NCBI GenBank assembly: GCA_947631905.1
Contig: CANRND010000014.1
Location: 1-54,211 of the forward strand
From: an uncultured Clostridia bacterium
GTDB lineage: Bacteria; Bacillota; Clostridia; Christensenellales; Borkfalkiaceae
Reading direction: 5' to 3'
Length of the DNA: 54,211 bases
In this document: positions 15,950 to 23,689 of the stretch, in pieces
Numbering within the stretch: position 1 is the first letter of the stretch
Layout: every line of letters begins with the position of its first letter
Program-made: the position numbers and the translations under genes
Notes under the pieces: generated by a model
Told to the model about the DNA's origin: nothing
Seen by the model: only the letters and a program-made list of their open reading frames with translations
Databases searched by the model: none

Positions 15950-16711
15950 CTATGGAAGCAGTTTTCGGATGTATTCCTGGAACCATTTGCCCGAAATCGC
16001 ATAACTTGTTGCGCTCTGGAACCATTCTGCGGTATAGATCTTTCCGACAACGCTGCTCGACGCAATGAAGTTTTGCAATCCTGCAAACGGAAGCCAGTTG
16101 CATACCATCAAGAGAACGAAAATCCAAAACAGCGCCTTTGCAAGACCGAGGACCGCGCCTAAGCATTGATCCAGTACGCGTAGCGGCACGAGCGCATTTT
16201 TGAGAGTGCCAAATGCTTTTTGCACGCACCATGCGCCGAGGCGCACGATCAAAAGCAAGAGAACAAATGCAATCGCAACCGAGATCCATTTCGCAAGCAC
16301 GCTCCCGAGCAACATAGCGGGAGTCGTCTCCGCAGGGATGAGCGCAACGCCCGCAAAGGAGCGCACGATCAGCCACGCCGCAAGTCCGTTGAGCGACATC
16401 CTGCTTATAACACTTTCAAGTTCTGCGCCCGATAAATCTGTGGAAATTGCCTGCGCATATGCCTCGTTTTTTGCGATCGCACCCGCAATTCCGTCGGCAA
16501 TCGCGGAAGTCATGTGGAAACATGTCTCCAAAAAATTGGCAAAGGAGATGCAGAACACGAGAGCGACGATAAACGAGGCGATCCGTCCGGCGAGGCGGCA
16601 TACGCCCGCCACAAATCCTCTGTATGCTCCGAGCGCCGTGCCGAGGATGAGGATCATAAAAAAGGCAAGGTCCAACACCCATCCGGCCGGTGTGAGTAGC
16701 AAAGCAGTCAA
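15950..16711 (-). CDS. CvpA-family integral membrane protein
   Basis: About 253 residues with four or more hydrophobic segments: GWVLDLAFFMILILGTALGA, LAGRIASFIVALVFCISFAN, WISVAIAFVLLLLIVRLGAW and ALFWIFVLLMVCNWLPF. The layout and the YRGFVAGVCRLAGR motif after the first segment match the CvpA (colicin V production) family, whose exact role in Firmicutes is unclear. Start codons here are non-ATG: TTG at 16717 touches the GGAGG, while TTG at 16711 is 6 nt from it and is preferred. The gene has its own promoter and terminator. Confidence 0.75.
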   Translation of the reverse strand: MTALLLTPAGWVLDLAFFMILILGTALGAYRGFVAGVCRLAGRIASFIVALVFCISFANFLETCFHMTSAIADGIAGAIAKNEAYAQAISTDLSGAELESVISRMSLNGLAAWLIVRSFAGVALIPAETTPAMLLGSVLAKWISVAIAFVLLLLIVRLGAWCVQKAFGTLKNALVPLRVLDQCLGAVLGLAKALFWIFVLLMVCNWLPFAGLQNFIASSSVVGKIYTAEWFQSATSYAISGKWFQEYIRKLLP

Positions 16712-16740
16712 AATCAACCTCCGATCGTTCAGATATTCCT

Positions 16741-16770
16741 ATTATACCACTTTTCTATACCATTTGTCGA
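16741..16770 (-). promoter_or_regulatory. Promoter of the CvpA-like gene
   Basis: TCGACA (16765-16770) and TATAAT (16741-16746) on the minus strand with an 18-bp spacer. Confidence 0.65.
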
Positions 16771-16785
16771 GAATTTCCAAAAGAC

Positions 16786-16813
16786 GTATAAAAAAATTTT
16801 GTTTGGAGATACT
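16786..16813 (+). promoter_or_regulatory. Possible forespore sigma-factor promoter of yyaC
   Basis: GTATA (16786-16790) and GGAGATACT (16805-16813), 14 nt apart, resemble the sigma-F type pattern (GYATA and GGnnAnAnT). No sigma-A promoter of similar quality is seen before yyaC. The match is short, so it is only suggestive. Confidence 0.4.
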
Positions 16814-16836
16814 CCCCGAAAAAAAGAGGTGGAGAA

Positions 16837-17394
16837 ATGGATTTTGCCTTTCATGCTTGCAACTCACTTGCGGAGACAGGGATCGCAATGGCACTGAGAC
16901 GGTTGCTCGGCGGACTGACTTCGCCGCCCGTTATTCTGTGCGTGGGAAGCGATCTTGCCATCGGGGATAGCCTCGGCCCGATCGCGGGAACGCTTCTGCG
17001 CCGCGAAAGGGGAGGGCGGTCTTGCTTTGTCTATGGCACTTTGCGCTCCCCCGTGACGGCAAAAGAAATCAAGTATTTGCGGGAATTTTTGCGGAAAACG
17101 CATCCCGCGTCCAAAGTGATCGCCATAGACGCGGCGGTGGGGGAGACGTCCGAGCTGGGGCTGATCAAGCTCTCCGACAGTCCGCTCCGCCCCGGTTCGG
17201 GAGCAAACAAACGTTTGGGCGCGATAGGGGACGTTTCGCTGCTCGGGATCGTGGGGGAAAAGGCGGGATTTTCCTATTCCACGCTCAATCTCACGCGGCT
17301 CAGCCTCGTGTTCGGCATGGCGGAGACGATCGCCCGCGCGCTGAGCGGGTATCTTGCGGAAGAAACGGAAAAAACTTCACAATTTGCGGTATAA
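16837..17394 (+). CDS. yyaC: YyaC-like sporulation protein (DUF1256, GPR-related)
   Basis: A 185-residue protein. The core PPVILCVGSDLAIGDSLGPI and later KVIAIDAAVGETSELGLIKL, RPGSGANKRLGAIGDVSLLG fit the YyaC/DUF1256 family, related in fold to the spore germination protease GPR. Aspartates in SDLAIGDS and IDAAVG match family positions. AGAGGTGGAG precedes the ATG. In Bacillus the gene also lies close to parA/parB, so the position is conserved. It implies a spore former or a recent descendant of one. It is on the strand opposite to its neighbours. Confidence 0.88.
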   Translation: MDFAFHACNSLAETGIAMALRRLLGGLTSPPVILCVGSDLAIGDSLGPIAGTLLRRERGGRSCFVYGTLRSPVTAKEIKYLREFLRKTHPASKVIAIDAAVGETSELGLIKLSDSPLRPGSGANKRLGAIGDVSLLGIVGEKAGFSYSTLNLTRLSLVFGMAETIARALSGYLAEETEKTSQFAV

Positions 17395-17487
17395 GTTTAC
17401 ATTTTTTTCTTTTTTATAAAATCGGTGAAATATATTTGACGGAAAATTTCAAAAAATATAAAATAAAAGAAAAAAGGAGAAAAAACA

Positions 17488-17718
17488 ATGGTCAAGAAGA
17501 CGAAAACCAAGACCTACGACACCGAAACCGCATCCGTTGTCAAGAAAGTGACGAGCGGTTGCTTCGGCGATCCCGCAGGTTATGAAATGACGATGTATCT
17601 CACGCCCGAGGGGGATTACTTCCTCTACACGAACGGCGGAGAGGCTTCCCCTTATGCGAAGGAGAACATCACCTCCTACACAAAGGCGAAAGCGCAGGAA
17701 TGGCTGAACAATAACTGA
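17488..17718 (+). CDS. Small basic protein of unknown function
   Basis: A 76-residue protein: lysine- and threonine-rich start (MVKKTKTKTYDTETASVVKK), then a compact part with YEMTMYLTPEGDYFLYTNGG, ending KAKAQEWLNNN. The Shine-Dalgarno AGGAG is clear and a strong terminator follows, so it is likely expressed. I do not recognise a family; it contains no membrane segment. Confidence 0.7.
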   Translation: MVKKTKTKTYDTETASVVKKVTSGCFGDPAGYEMTMYLTPEGDYFLYTNGGEASPYAKENITSYTKAKAQEWLNNN

Positions 17719-17724
17719 AAGAAC

Positions 17725-17763
17725 GCCGCCCCGCGGACAAGCTGTCCGCGGGGCGGCTTTTTG
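17725..17763 (+). terminator. Strong terminator
   Basis: A 15-bp perfect stem GCCGCCCCGCGGACA / TGTCCGCGGGGCGGC with loop AGC and TTTTT. It ends the 17488-17718 gene and separates it from jag, which is transcribed toward it. Confidence 0.92.
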
Positions 17764-17774
17764 CCTATTTGATC

Positions 17775-18713
17775 TTATTCTTCGTCCGTCGTCACGGGCG
17801 CGGAAGTATCCTGCGCCGTTTCGGCCGGTTGCGAGGGTTCGCTGTCGCGGGAATTGCCTAAATAGGTGCCGAAGAAGCCGCTGAACCCGCCTTTCTTATA
17901 CCCGCCGCTGTTGCCGCCGCGGGAAAGGCTGGTCCCCGAAGTCTGGGGCGTTCCCTCTGCGGGAAGTTCGCGCTTGGGATAGGGTTTCCGCTCGCCGTAC
18001 TTGCTTCCGCGGCCGTCTCTGCCGCCCTTGCGGTCGCCCTGTCTGCCGTTCCGGTCCTTGCCGTAGCGGTCCCGCCTGTCATAGGGCTTCAAATTGTTGG
18101 GAATGATCACAACAAACCGCACGGGTTCTTTTCCCTCGCTCTTGGTCGTCACGTCGGGATTGTCCACGAGCGCCGAATGGATGATGCGGCGTTCATAGGG
18201 GTTCATCGGTTCGAGACGCACCTTTTTGCCGAGGCGCACCGCCTTTGCCGCAAGTTTTTCCGCTACGTGCTTCAACGTCTCCTCGCGGTCCTCGCGGTAA
18301 TTGCCGCAATCCACAACCACCCGCTTATAGTCTCTTCTGCCCGTGTTCGCCACCGCGCCCGCAAGGGTCTGGATGGCGTCGATCATTTCGCCGCGGCGGC
18401 CGATGAGCCCTTTGGTGGGTTCCGCCGTCGCCAAATCGACAATGATCTTTTCGTCCTCTTCCCGCAGGGTGGGGACCGCTTCGATCCCGAGCAGTTCGAA
18501 CAGCCCGCCGAGGAAATCGACCGCGCGTTCGCCGTCGGTGCGCTTGGGTTTTACGGTGAGCTTCACCTGCGCGGGGACCGAACCGAACAGCCGCTTTTTT
18601 CCTTCTTCGAGGACTTCCACCTCCACTTCCTCGCGCGTGACGCCGAGTTCTTTCAATCCTTCTTCGACGGCTTCGTCCACCGTCTTTCCGCTGAATACTT
18701 CTTTCTGTTCCAT
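17775..18713 (-). CDS. jag: Jag/KhpB-type RNA-binding protein
   Basis: A 312-residue protein. The Jag_N domain at ~1-55 (FSGKTVDEAVEEGLKELG, LFGSVPAQVKL) is followed by a KH domain (PTKGLIGRRGEMIDAIQTLA) and an R3H domain (NPYERRIIHSALVDNPDVTT). These bind RNA in the KhpA/KhpB complex. The last ~100 residues are unusual: a basic Gly/Arg/Lys-rich tail (DRRDRYGKDRNGRQGDRKGG) then Ser/Thr/Pro-rich sequence, likely disordered. It follows yidC by 22 nt, the order found across Firmicutes. Confidence 0.94.
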   Translation of the reverse strand: MEQKEVFSGKTVDEAVEEGLKELGVTREEVEVEVLEEGKKRLFGSVPAQVKLTVKPKRTDGERAVDFLGGLFELLGIEAVPTLREEDEKIIVDLATAEPTKGLIGRRGEMIDAIQTLAGAVANTGRRDYKRVVVDCGNYREDREETLKHVAEKLAAKAVRLGKKVRLEPMNPYERRIIHSALVDNPDVTTKSEGKEPVRFVVIIPNNLKPYDRRDRYGKDRNGRQGDRKGGRDGRGSKYGERKPYPKRELPAEGTPQTSGTSLSRGGNSGGYKKGGFSGFFGTYLGNSRDSEPSQPAETAQDTSAPVTTDEE

Positions 18714-18735
18714 ATTGCTACCTTCCGACTGAGAA

Positions 18736-20151
18736 TTATTTTCGTTTCTTGCCGTTCTTGCCGTCCTTTTCGTCTTGTTTCCACGGGACGGAACGGGTAT
18801 AGCGCGCTTTGAGCGCCTCTTCCTCTTTCTTATTGAAGATCCTGCCGATGATGATGTTTGTGATCAAGGTAACGGCGATGGAGATCGCACTGCTGATGAT
18901 GTTGTAGATGGTGAACGCCGCGCTCCAAAGGAAGCCGAATACGGCGAACATAATCGGCATAATGACCATCATGACTTTTTGCGTCGTCGCGCCCTGTCCG
19001 TCCACCGTCTGGTATTGGTTGGTCGCCTTACTGCTCCGCATGGTGATGAACTGCGACAGAAGCATCAGCCCGATGGAGATGATGATCATGATGAAATATC
19101 CGTTCGGCTGCTGTTTTTCCGCAGAAAGATCGGCGGTGAGCGCCGTGTAATCGGCTTCGGACACGACTTCCCCGATGCTCTTTTCACCCTCCCAGTTCTC
19201 CGAGCGGATGCCCGAGCGGAAGGTGTTCGTAAACGAACCGTATTCCTGAATGGGATGGTTGTAACTGACGTCGGGATACCAAACGTTTTTCACCCACAAA
19301 AAGCCGGGGTTTGTTTCGGTGCGGAACACGTTCGCGGAAGCCGCGGAACCGAGTTCTCTGAAATATTCGATGCAGGCGGTATCCTGTGCGGTCCCCGCGC
19401 CGACCTTTTCTTCGATCTTCGCGCGGATGTCGCCGTCCGCCAGCAATTTGCTTTCGTTGATAAGATATGTGCGCGCGGAGGAGGCGGGGGTGAGGTTATA
19501 GCGGTAGCACAGATACTTGTCCTGCGCCATGCTCTCCACCTGCATACGGAGAATGTCTCCCTCTTCGATGAGGGAATAGACGATCCCGTCCTCGGTAAAA
19601 CAAGGATTGCCGCTCCCGTCGGTCCCGGTGAACTTGTCCCGCGTGATCACGAGGTCGTTTTCCTCTTCGCCGTCCTGCAAAAAGTGGTAGTCCTTTCCGT
19701 CCACGGCATAGGTGAGGATCGCCGCGTTATATCCCTCCGCCATTTTCTCGTACATGGAGAGGTTCGCATATTGCGCGTACGATTGGAACGCCGTAATGGC
19801 GATGATGAGGATCACAAACGAGAGGATCATGGGCAGGCAGGCGCCGAGCATGCTGTAACCGTTCTTTTTTTGCAGTTCCAGCATCTTCATGTTATACGTC
19901 TGCTTGTCGTTGGCGTATTGCTTTTGAAGCTTTTCGAGTTCGGGCTTCATCTGCTCCATGATGAGGTTCTGCTTGCGCATTTTCACCCGCTGGTAGATGT
20001 CGAAAGGGGTGGTGATCGCTTTCAGAATGAGCGCAAACACAATGACGCCGACCCCTACGATGCCGACGCTGTCGATGATGATCCTGACAAGTTGTCCCAA
20101 CCAGTTGAGGTTGATAAAAAATCCCTGTTCGAGAAAAGGAAAAGATATCAT
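18736..20151 (-). CDS. yidC: Membrane protein insertase YidC/OxaA with a large external insertion
   Basis: A 471-residue insertase. TM1 ~22-48 ends ALILKAITTPF, the cytoplasmic hairpin spans ~50-100 (MEQMKPELEKLQKQYANDKQ), TM2 is ~101-124, and TM3-TM5 lie at ~350-370, 392-412 and 415-436. Between TM2 and TM3 about 220 residues face outside, where typical YidC/SpoIIIJ proteins have only a few dozen; the usual FLWVKN signature appears at ~284, so some 140-150 residues are inserted. No lipoprotein signal is present. The tail is basic, fitting ribosome contact. Confidence 0.93.
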   Translation of the reverse strand: MISFPFLEQGFFINLNWLGQLVRIIIDSVGIVGVGVIVFALILKAITTPFDIYQRVKMRKQNLIMEQMKPELEKLQKQYANDKQTYNMKMLELQKKNGYSMLGACLPMILSFVILIIAITAFQSYAQYANLSMYEKMAEGYNAAILTYAVDGKDYHFLQDGEEENDLVITRDKFTGTDGSGNPCFTEDGIVYSLIEEGDILRMQVESMAQDKYLCYRYNLTPASSARTYLINESKLLADGDIRAKIEEKVGAGTAQDTACIEYFRELGSAASANVFRTETNPGFLWVKNVWYPDVSYNHPIQEYGSFTNTFRSGIRSENWEGEKSIGEVVSEADYTALTADLSAEKQQPNGYFIMIIISIGLMLLSQFITMRSSKATNQYQTVDGQGATTQKVMMVIMPIMFAVFGFLWSAAFTIYNIISSAISIAVTLITNIIIGRIFNKKEEEALKARYTRSVPWKQDEKDGKNGKKRK

Positions 20152-20161
20152 TTCGTTTGAG

Positions 20162-20461
20162 TCAAATCAGCCAGCGGACTTTGGAATACCGCTCGGGCGC
20201 GGGATCGGGTCCGCCCGCGGAAAAGGGATTGCAACGGAGAATGCGCCACAGCCCCAAAAGAATGCCCGCGATCACGCCGAAGTTGTTGATACACCGCTTG
20301 GTGTATTCCGAACAAGTCGGTTCATAGAGGCAGGTATGGCGGGAGAGCTTGCGCTGGTAAAACCCGATCATGCGGATACAGATCCCCCGGAGAAAGCGGG
20401 GACGAAGTTTTTTGCGAAGATAGCGGGCATTTTCCGCGATCATCGCGCCGAGTTCAGGCAT
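20162..20461 (-). CDS. yidD: YidD, membrane protein insertion efficiency factor
   Basis: A 99-residue protein with the family signature: IGFYQRKLSRHTCLYEPTCS, then EYTKRCINNFGVIAG and RILRCNPFSAGGPDPAP. The membrane-associated amphipathic N-terminus is preceded by a few extra residues. The chosen ATG overlaps the end of rnpA by 8 nt, which is common; a later in-frame start cannot be excluded. It acts with YidC, encoded just downstream. Confidence 0.95.
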   Translation of the reverse strand: MPELGAMIAENARYLRKKLRPRFLRGICIRMIGFYQRKLSRHTCLYEPTCSEYTKRCINNFGVIAGILLGLWRILRCNPFSAGGPDPAPERYSKVRWLI

Positions 20462-20780
20462 CCGTCAATTTTTCCCTTTTGAATATACCGTACAGATCTC
20501 TGCGGAAGATCTCGAAAGCATATTTTTCGGCGATCTTCGGAATGAGCAAAAAGGCACAGGGACGGGCAAGCGATCCCGCCTGCGAACGAAAGGCTTCGCG
20601 CAGGAGCCGCTTCAAACGGTTCCTCTGCACGCTCTTGCCGTATTTCTTTCCCACGCACACCGCCATCGCGGTCTCTTCCGCGGGAAGATATACAACGGTG
20701 AGCGCGCCGCCGTATGCCCGCTTTCCCGTACCCAGAATTTTTTGGAACTCTTTCTTTTTTTTGACTTTCCGGTACTTCAC
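20454..20780 (-). CDS. rnpA: Ribonuclease P protein component
   Basis: A 108-residue basic protein with the RNase P signature KSVQRNRLKRLLREAFR near residues 49-65. It starts with GTG (20780-20778), one base after the rpmH stop codon, so the two genes are tightly coupled. It binds RNase P RNA to mature the 5' ends of tRNAs. Confidence 0.96.
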   Translation of the reverse strand: MKYRKVKKKKEFQKILGTGKRAYGGALTVVYLPAEETAMAVCVGKKYGKSVQRNRLKRLLREAFRSQAGSLARPCAFLLIPKIAEKYAFEIFRRDLYGIFKREKLTDA

Positions 20781-20781
20781 G

Positions 20782-20916
20782 TTATGCGGAAAGATGCTTT
20801 CTTCCCTTGTTTCTCCTTCTTTTGAGAACGTTTCTGCCCGACTTGGTCGCCATTCTCTTGCGGAAGCCGTGTACCTTGCTTCTCTGTCTCTTCTTGGGCT
20901 GGTAGGTTCTTTTCAT
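20782..20916 (-). CDS. rpmH: 50S ribosomal protein L34
   Basis: A 44-residue protein, [20 protein letters not shown] then [20 protein letters not shown] and HLSA: a full-length L34. A Shine-Dalgarno (AGGAG) sits 9 nt before the ATG. It begins the rpmH-rnpA-yidD-yidC-jag transcript. Confidence 0.98.
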   Translation of the reverse strand: MKRTYQPKKRQRSKVHGFRKRMATKSGRNVLKRRRNKGRKHLSA

Positions 20917-20949
20917 AACGATATACTCCTATTTTATCTTTCAGTGTTG

Positions 20950-20978
20950 ATTATAAAGATTTTCCCGTCTTTCGTCAA
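20950..20978 (-). promoter_or_regulatory. Promoter of the rpmH operon
   Basis: TTGACG (20973-20978) and TATAAT (20950-20955) on the minus strand, 17-bp spacer, placed right after the dnaN stop codon. rpmH and its followers are therefore probably transcribed independently of dnaN. Confidence 0.88.
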
Positions 20979-20982
20979 GCGA

Positions 20983-22080
20983 TTATTGCGCGTTTCTGAC
21001 AGGTAAAATCAAATAGAGGCTGTCTTTCTTTTCCTTATTTTGAAGAATAAAGGGGGAAATCGCGCTGTTGAAAGAGAGGACGCATTCCTCTTCTTCGAGC
21101 GCGCGCAACCCGTCGAGCAGATATTTCGCGTTCATCGAAATGGACACGTCTTTGCCCAGTGTGGAGGCGCATACGCTCTCGAAAACGTTGCCCATGTCGG
21201 AAGCGGAGCGGATCTTCACCGAGTCCCCGCCGACTTCGAGGGTGACGAGATTGTTCTTGTCCCCGCGGATGAGGATCGCCGCGCGCTCCACGCTCGAAAT
21301 GAGTTCGAGACGGGGCAGGGTGACTTCCGTGAGGAAAGAAGAGGGGATCACGCTCTCCTTGCGGATAAATTCCCCGCGGTAAAGGCGGGAGACGATGGTC
21401 ATGCCGTCCGCGCTCACGAGAAGATTTCCTCCCTGCGTATACACGGTGATGTCCTTGTCGTCCTCGGTGAGCATGCGTGAGATCTCCGTGAGGGTGCGCG
21501 CGGGGCAGATGATGCTCGTTTCCCCATTCTCGGCGGAAATCTCCGCGGAGGAGAGCGCCAGACGGTAACCGTCGAGGGCGGTCACTTCGAGTTTTTCCTT
21601 AAATTCAAAGAGGCAGCCCTTTAAGATGGGGCGGGAATCGTCCTGCGCGCAGCAGAACACCGTCTCGCCGATCACCTTTTTGAGGGCGCCCTGTTTCATC
21701 ACGAAATAGCTCTCTCCCGCTTCAAGGCCGATCTCGGGAAATTCTTCCGCGGGAAGCGTTTGCAGGGAGGAGGCCGCGTCGCGGTAGCCGATTTCAAGCC
21801 CTCTGTCGCCCGTGCGGATGGTCACCTCTTCCCCCGAGAGTTTCCCGAGGAAATCGGAGAGAAGTTTGCCCGCTACGCAAACCTCGCCCTCTTCGAACAC
21901 TTCCGCTTTCACGACCTTGCGGATGGAGAGTTCGCCGTCGGTGGCAAGAAGAACCACTTCGTCGTTCTTCGCGGTCAGTTTGACGCACTCCATGATGGGA
22001 GCGGTCGTGCGGACCGCACACGCCTTACTTGTCTTGGTCACAGCCTCGGAAAGAGAAAGCCCGTCGCATATAAATTTCAT
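20983..22080 (-). CDS. dnaN: DNA polymerase III sliding clamp (beta subunit)
   Basis: A 365-residue protein with the three-domain clamp pattern: MKFICDGLSLSEAVTKTSKA, APIMECVKLTAKNDEVVLLA TDGELSI, GCLFEFKEKLEVTALDGYRL, and the C-terminal SLYLILPVRN (the normal end LPMR.N). The start at 22080 is the first that matches the family; AAGGAGC precedes it. It lies directly upstream of rpmH on the same strand, whereas dnaA usually sits between rpmH and dnaN. No dnaA is in the window. Confidence 0.95.
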   Translation of the reverse strand: MKFICDGLSLSEAVTKTSKACAVRTTAPIMECVKLTAKNDEVVLLATDGELSIRKVVKAEVFEEGEVCVAGKLLSDFLGKLSGEEVTIRTGDRGLEIGYRDAASSLQTLPAEEFPEIGLEAGESYFVMKQGALKKVIGETVFCCAQDDSRPILKGCLFEFKEKLEVTALDGYRLALSSAEISAENGETSIICPARTLTEISRMLTEDDKDITVYTQGGNLLVSADGMTIVSRLYRGEFIRKESVIPSSFLTEVTLPRLELISSVERAAILIRGDKNNLVTLEVGGDSVKIRSASDMGNVFESVCASTLGKDVSISMNAKYLLDGLRALEEEECVLSFNSAISPFILQNKEKKDSLYLILPVRNAQ

Positions 22081-22182
22081 CTTCTTGCTCCTTGTGGTAT
22101 TTTTCTTAAAATAAGAATTTATTAGTAATAATAAAGGCGGTGGAAAAGTGGATAAGTTTGTCCCACTCCTCTGCTTGTCCTT

Positions 22183-22211
22183 ATTATAGCGAAAAAAAAG
22201 AAAAATTTCAA
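22183..22211 (-). promoter_or_regulatory. Promoter of dnaN
   Basis: TTGAAA (22206-22211) and TATAAT (22183-22188) on the minus strand, 17-bp spacer. It gives a ~95-nt leader that contains a DnaA-box-like site at 22147-22155, so DnaA could act on this transcript. Confidence 0.8.
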
Positions 22212-22412
22212 GCAAAAAGGGGGAAATTCCCAAAATCCGCGGCACATTTTCCGTGTGGAATTTCGTGTAGAGAAAAAGTGGACAACCTTTCGGCCTGTGG
22301 GGAAAAAAGAGGGGGCGGAAAAGGGCTCCCGCGCTTGGGGAAGGTAGGGAAAAAGTTATCCCCGAAAAATTCCACAATGTGGAAAAAGAAAAAAAGCGAT
22401 CTCCACAGACAG

Positions 22413-22441
22413 TTGAAATCGGAGGCAAACTGTGATATAAT
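22413..22441 (+). promoter_or_regulatory. Promoter of rsmG, predicting a leaderless mRNA
   Basis: TTGAAA (22413-22418) and TATAAT (22436-22441), 17-bp spacer. The rsmG ATG begins at 22448, 7 nt after the -10 box, where transcription should start. Confidence 0.85.
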
Positions 22442-22447
22442 CAAGAT

Positions 22448-23146
22448 ATGGAACAAAAAACGCCCGACCTTGAAGGGCTTCTTTCCCGCATCAACGGCGA
22501 TTTTGCCGAAAAATTCGCCTGTTTCCGGGAAATTCTGCTTGCATATAACGAAAAAACCAACCTGACTTCCGTCGTCGGGGAACGGGAGATGCTCTATAAA
22601 CATTTTCTCGATTCGGCGGCGGGAGAGAGGTTTTTCCCGAAAAATTCCACCGTGGCGGAGGTGGGATCGGGCGCGGGCTTTCCCTCTTTTCCGTTGAAAA
22701 TTTTGCGGGACGATCTCTCGTTCACTCTCTTTGAAAGCGTGGGGAAAAAGTGCGGGTTTCTCTCTTTCGCCGCACGGGAGCTTTCTTTGGGGGGAGTGAC
22801 GGTCGTCAACTGCCGCGCGGAGGACGCCGCGCGGGGAGAATACCGCGAAAGTTTCGGCGTCTGTTGCGCCCGCGCCGTCGCCCGCATGAACACGCTTGCG
22901 GAGTATTGCCTGCCCCTCGTGAAAGTGGGCGGCCGCTTTATCGCCTATAAGGGGGAAGCGGAAGAGGAGATCGAAGAGGCGGAAAAGGCGATCTCGGTCC
23001 TCGGCGGAGAGATCGAAACGATCTGCCCGTTTTCCCTGCCCGAGGGATACGGGAAACGGACGCTCGTCGTCGTTAAAAAAATCAAGCCGACTCCCGAAAA
23101 ATATCCCCGCGGGAGAGGAAAGGAGAGGAGCGCGCCCATCGTATGA
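22448..23146 (+). CDS. rsmG: 16S rRNA (guanine527-N7)-methyltransferase RsmG
   Basis: A 232-residue methyltransferase. The N-terminal LLAYNEKTNLTSVVGEREML and HFLDSAAG motif is followed by the SAM site VAEVGSGAGFPSFPLKILR, then CRAEDAARG and CCARAVARMNTLAEYCLPLV. It methylates G527 of 16S rRNA using SAM. It sits beside the origin, as rsmG often does. The start codon coincides with the predicted transcription start and has no Shine-Dalgarno. Its stop overlaps the next ATG by 4 nt (ATGA). Confidence 0.95.
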   Translation: MEQKTPDLEGLLSRINGDFAEKFACFREILLAYNEKTNLTSVVGEREMLYKHFLDSAAGERFFPKNSTVAEVGSGAGFPSFPLKILRDDLSFTLFESVGKKCGFLSFAARELSLGGVTVVNCRAEDAARGEYRESFGVCCARAVARMNTLAEYCLPLVKVGGRFIAYKGEAEEEIEEAEKAISVLGGEIETICPFSLPEGYGKRTLVVVKKIKPTPEKYPRGRGKERSAPIV

Positions 23147-23601
23147 AAAAGCTTTATATGACCTGCGCGCTGACGGGACACCGCTCCCTTCCGCCCGATT
23201 TCGACCAAAACGCCCTCAGCGAACGTTTGGAGCAACTCATCGAGGGCGGGTGCGAGACCTTTCTCTGCGGCATGGCGGAGGGGTTCGACCTGACGGCCCT
23301 TTCCTGCCTCGCGCGGCTCAAACGGGAGAAGAAATTTTTCGTGGAAGCGTGTATTCCCTACGAGGGGTTCGCGCGGCGTTTCTCGTCCGAAAACCGCTGC
23401 CTGTTCGAAGAACTTCTGACGTGGTGCGACCGCGAGACCGTTCTCTTCCCCGCCTACCGCGACGGTTGTTTTCTTGCGCGCAACCGCTATATGGTAGACT
23501 GCGCGGACGTGTTGCTCGCCTATTGCAACCGCACAAAGGGCGGCACCGCCTACACCGTAAACTATGCGGAGCGGAAAGGGGTCCCCGTCATCCTGCTCTG
23601 A
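23143..23601 (+). CDS. DUF1273/SLOG-like protein
   Basis: A 152-residue protein: MTCALTGHRSLPPDFDQ (TGHR motif), FLCGMAEGFDLTALSCLARL, EACIPYEG, FARNRYMVDCADVLLAYCN and KGGTAYTVNYAERKGVP. This is the DUF1273 (YpsA-like) branch of the SLOG Rossmann fold, thought to bind nucleotide-related ligands. It is translationally coupled to rsmG by an ATGA overlap. Confidence 0.82.
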   Translation: MKKLYMTCALTGHRSLPPDFDQNALSERLEQLIEGGCETFLCGMAEGFDLTALSCLARLKREKKFFVEACIPYEGFARRFSSENRCLFEELLTWCDRETVLFPAYRDGCFLARNRYMVDCADVLLAYCNRTKGGTAYTVNYAERKGVPVILL

Positions 23602-23609
23602 GCGGCAAC

Positions 23610-23647
23610 TTCGTTTGAAAGTATAAAATTCGTTTGAAAGTATAAAA
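23610..23647. repeat. Perfect tandem 19-bp direct repeat before the NfeD gene
   Basis: The unit TTCGTTTGAAAGTATAAAA occurs at 23610-23628 and again, abutting, at 23629-23647. Each copy carries TTGAAA. With TATAAA at 23655-23660 it may form the promoter of the NfeD-flotillin operon (second TTGAAA at 15-bp spacing), so the duplication may have altered promoter strength. Confidence 0.8.
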
Positions 23648-23689
23648 AATGTGGTATAAATAAGAGAGAGTTTTGCTCGGAGGAATATC

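Larger units (their letters stand above)
22081..22447. other. oriC: Candidate chromosomal replication origin (oriC)
   Basis: This gap separates the divergent dnaN and rsmG genes and is where the prevailing gene direction flips. It contains an AT-rich stretch at 22101-22136 that could melt, and several degenerate DnaA-box-like 9-mers: AGTGGATAA (22147-22155, one mismatch on the complement), TGTGGAAAA (22379-22387, one mismatch), TTATCCCCG (22356-22364) and TGTGGGGAA (22296-22304). parS sites lie 6 kb away. No perfect TTATCCACA was found. Confidence 0.6.
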
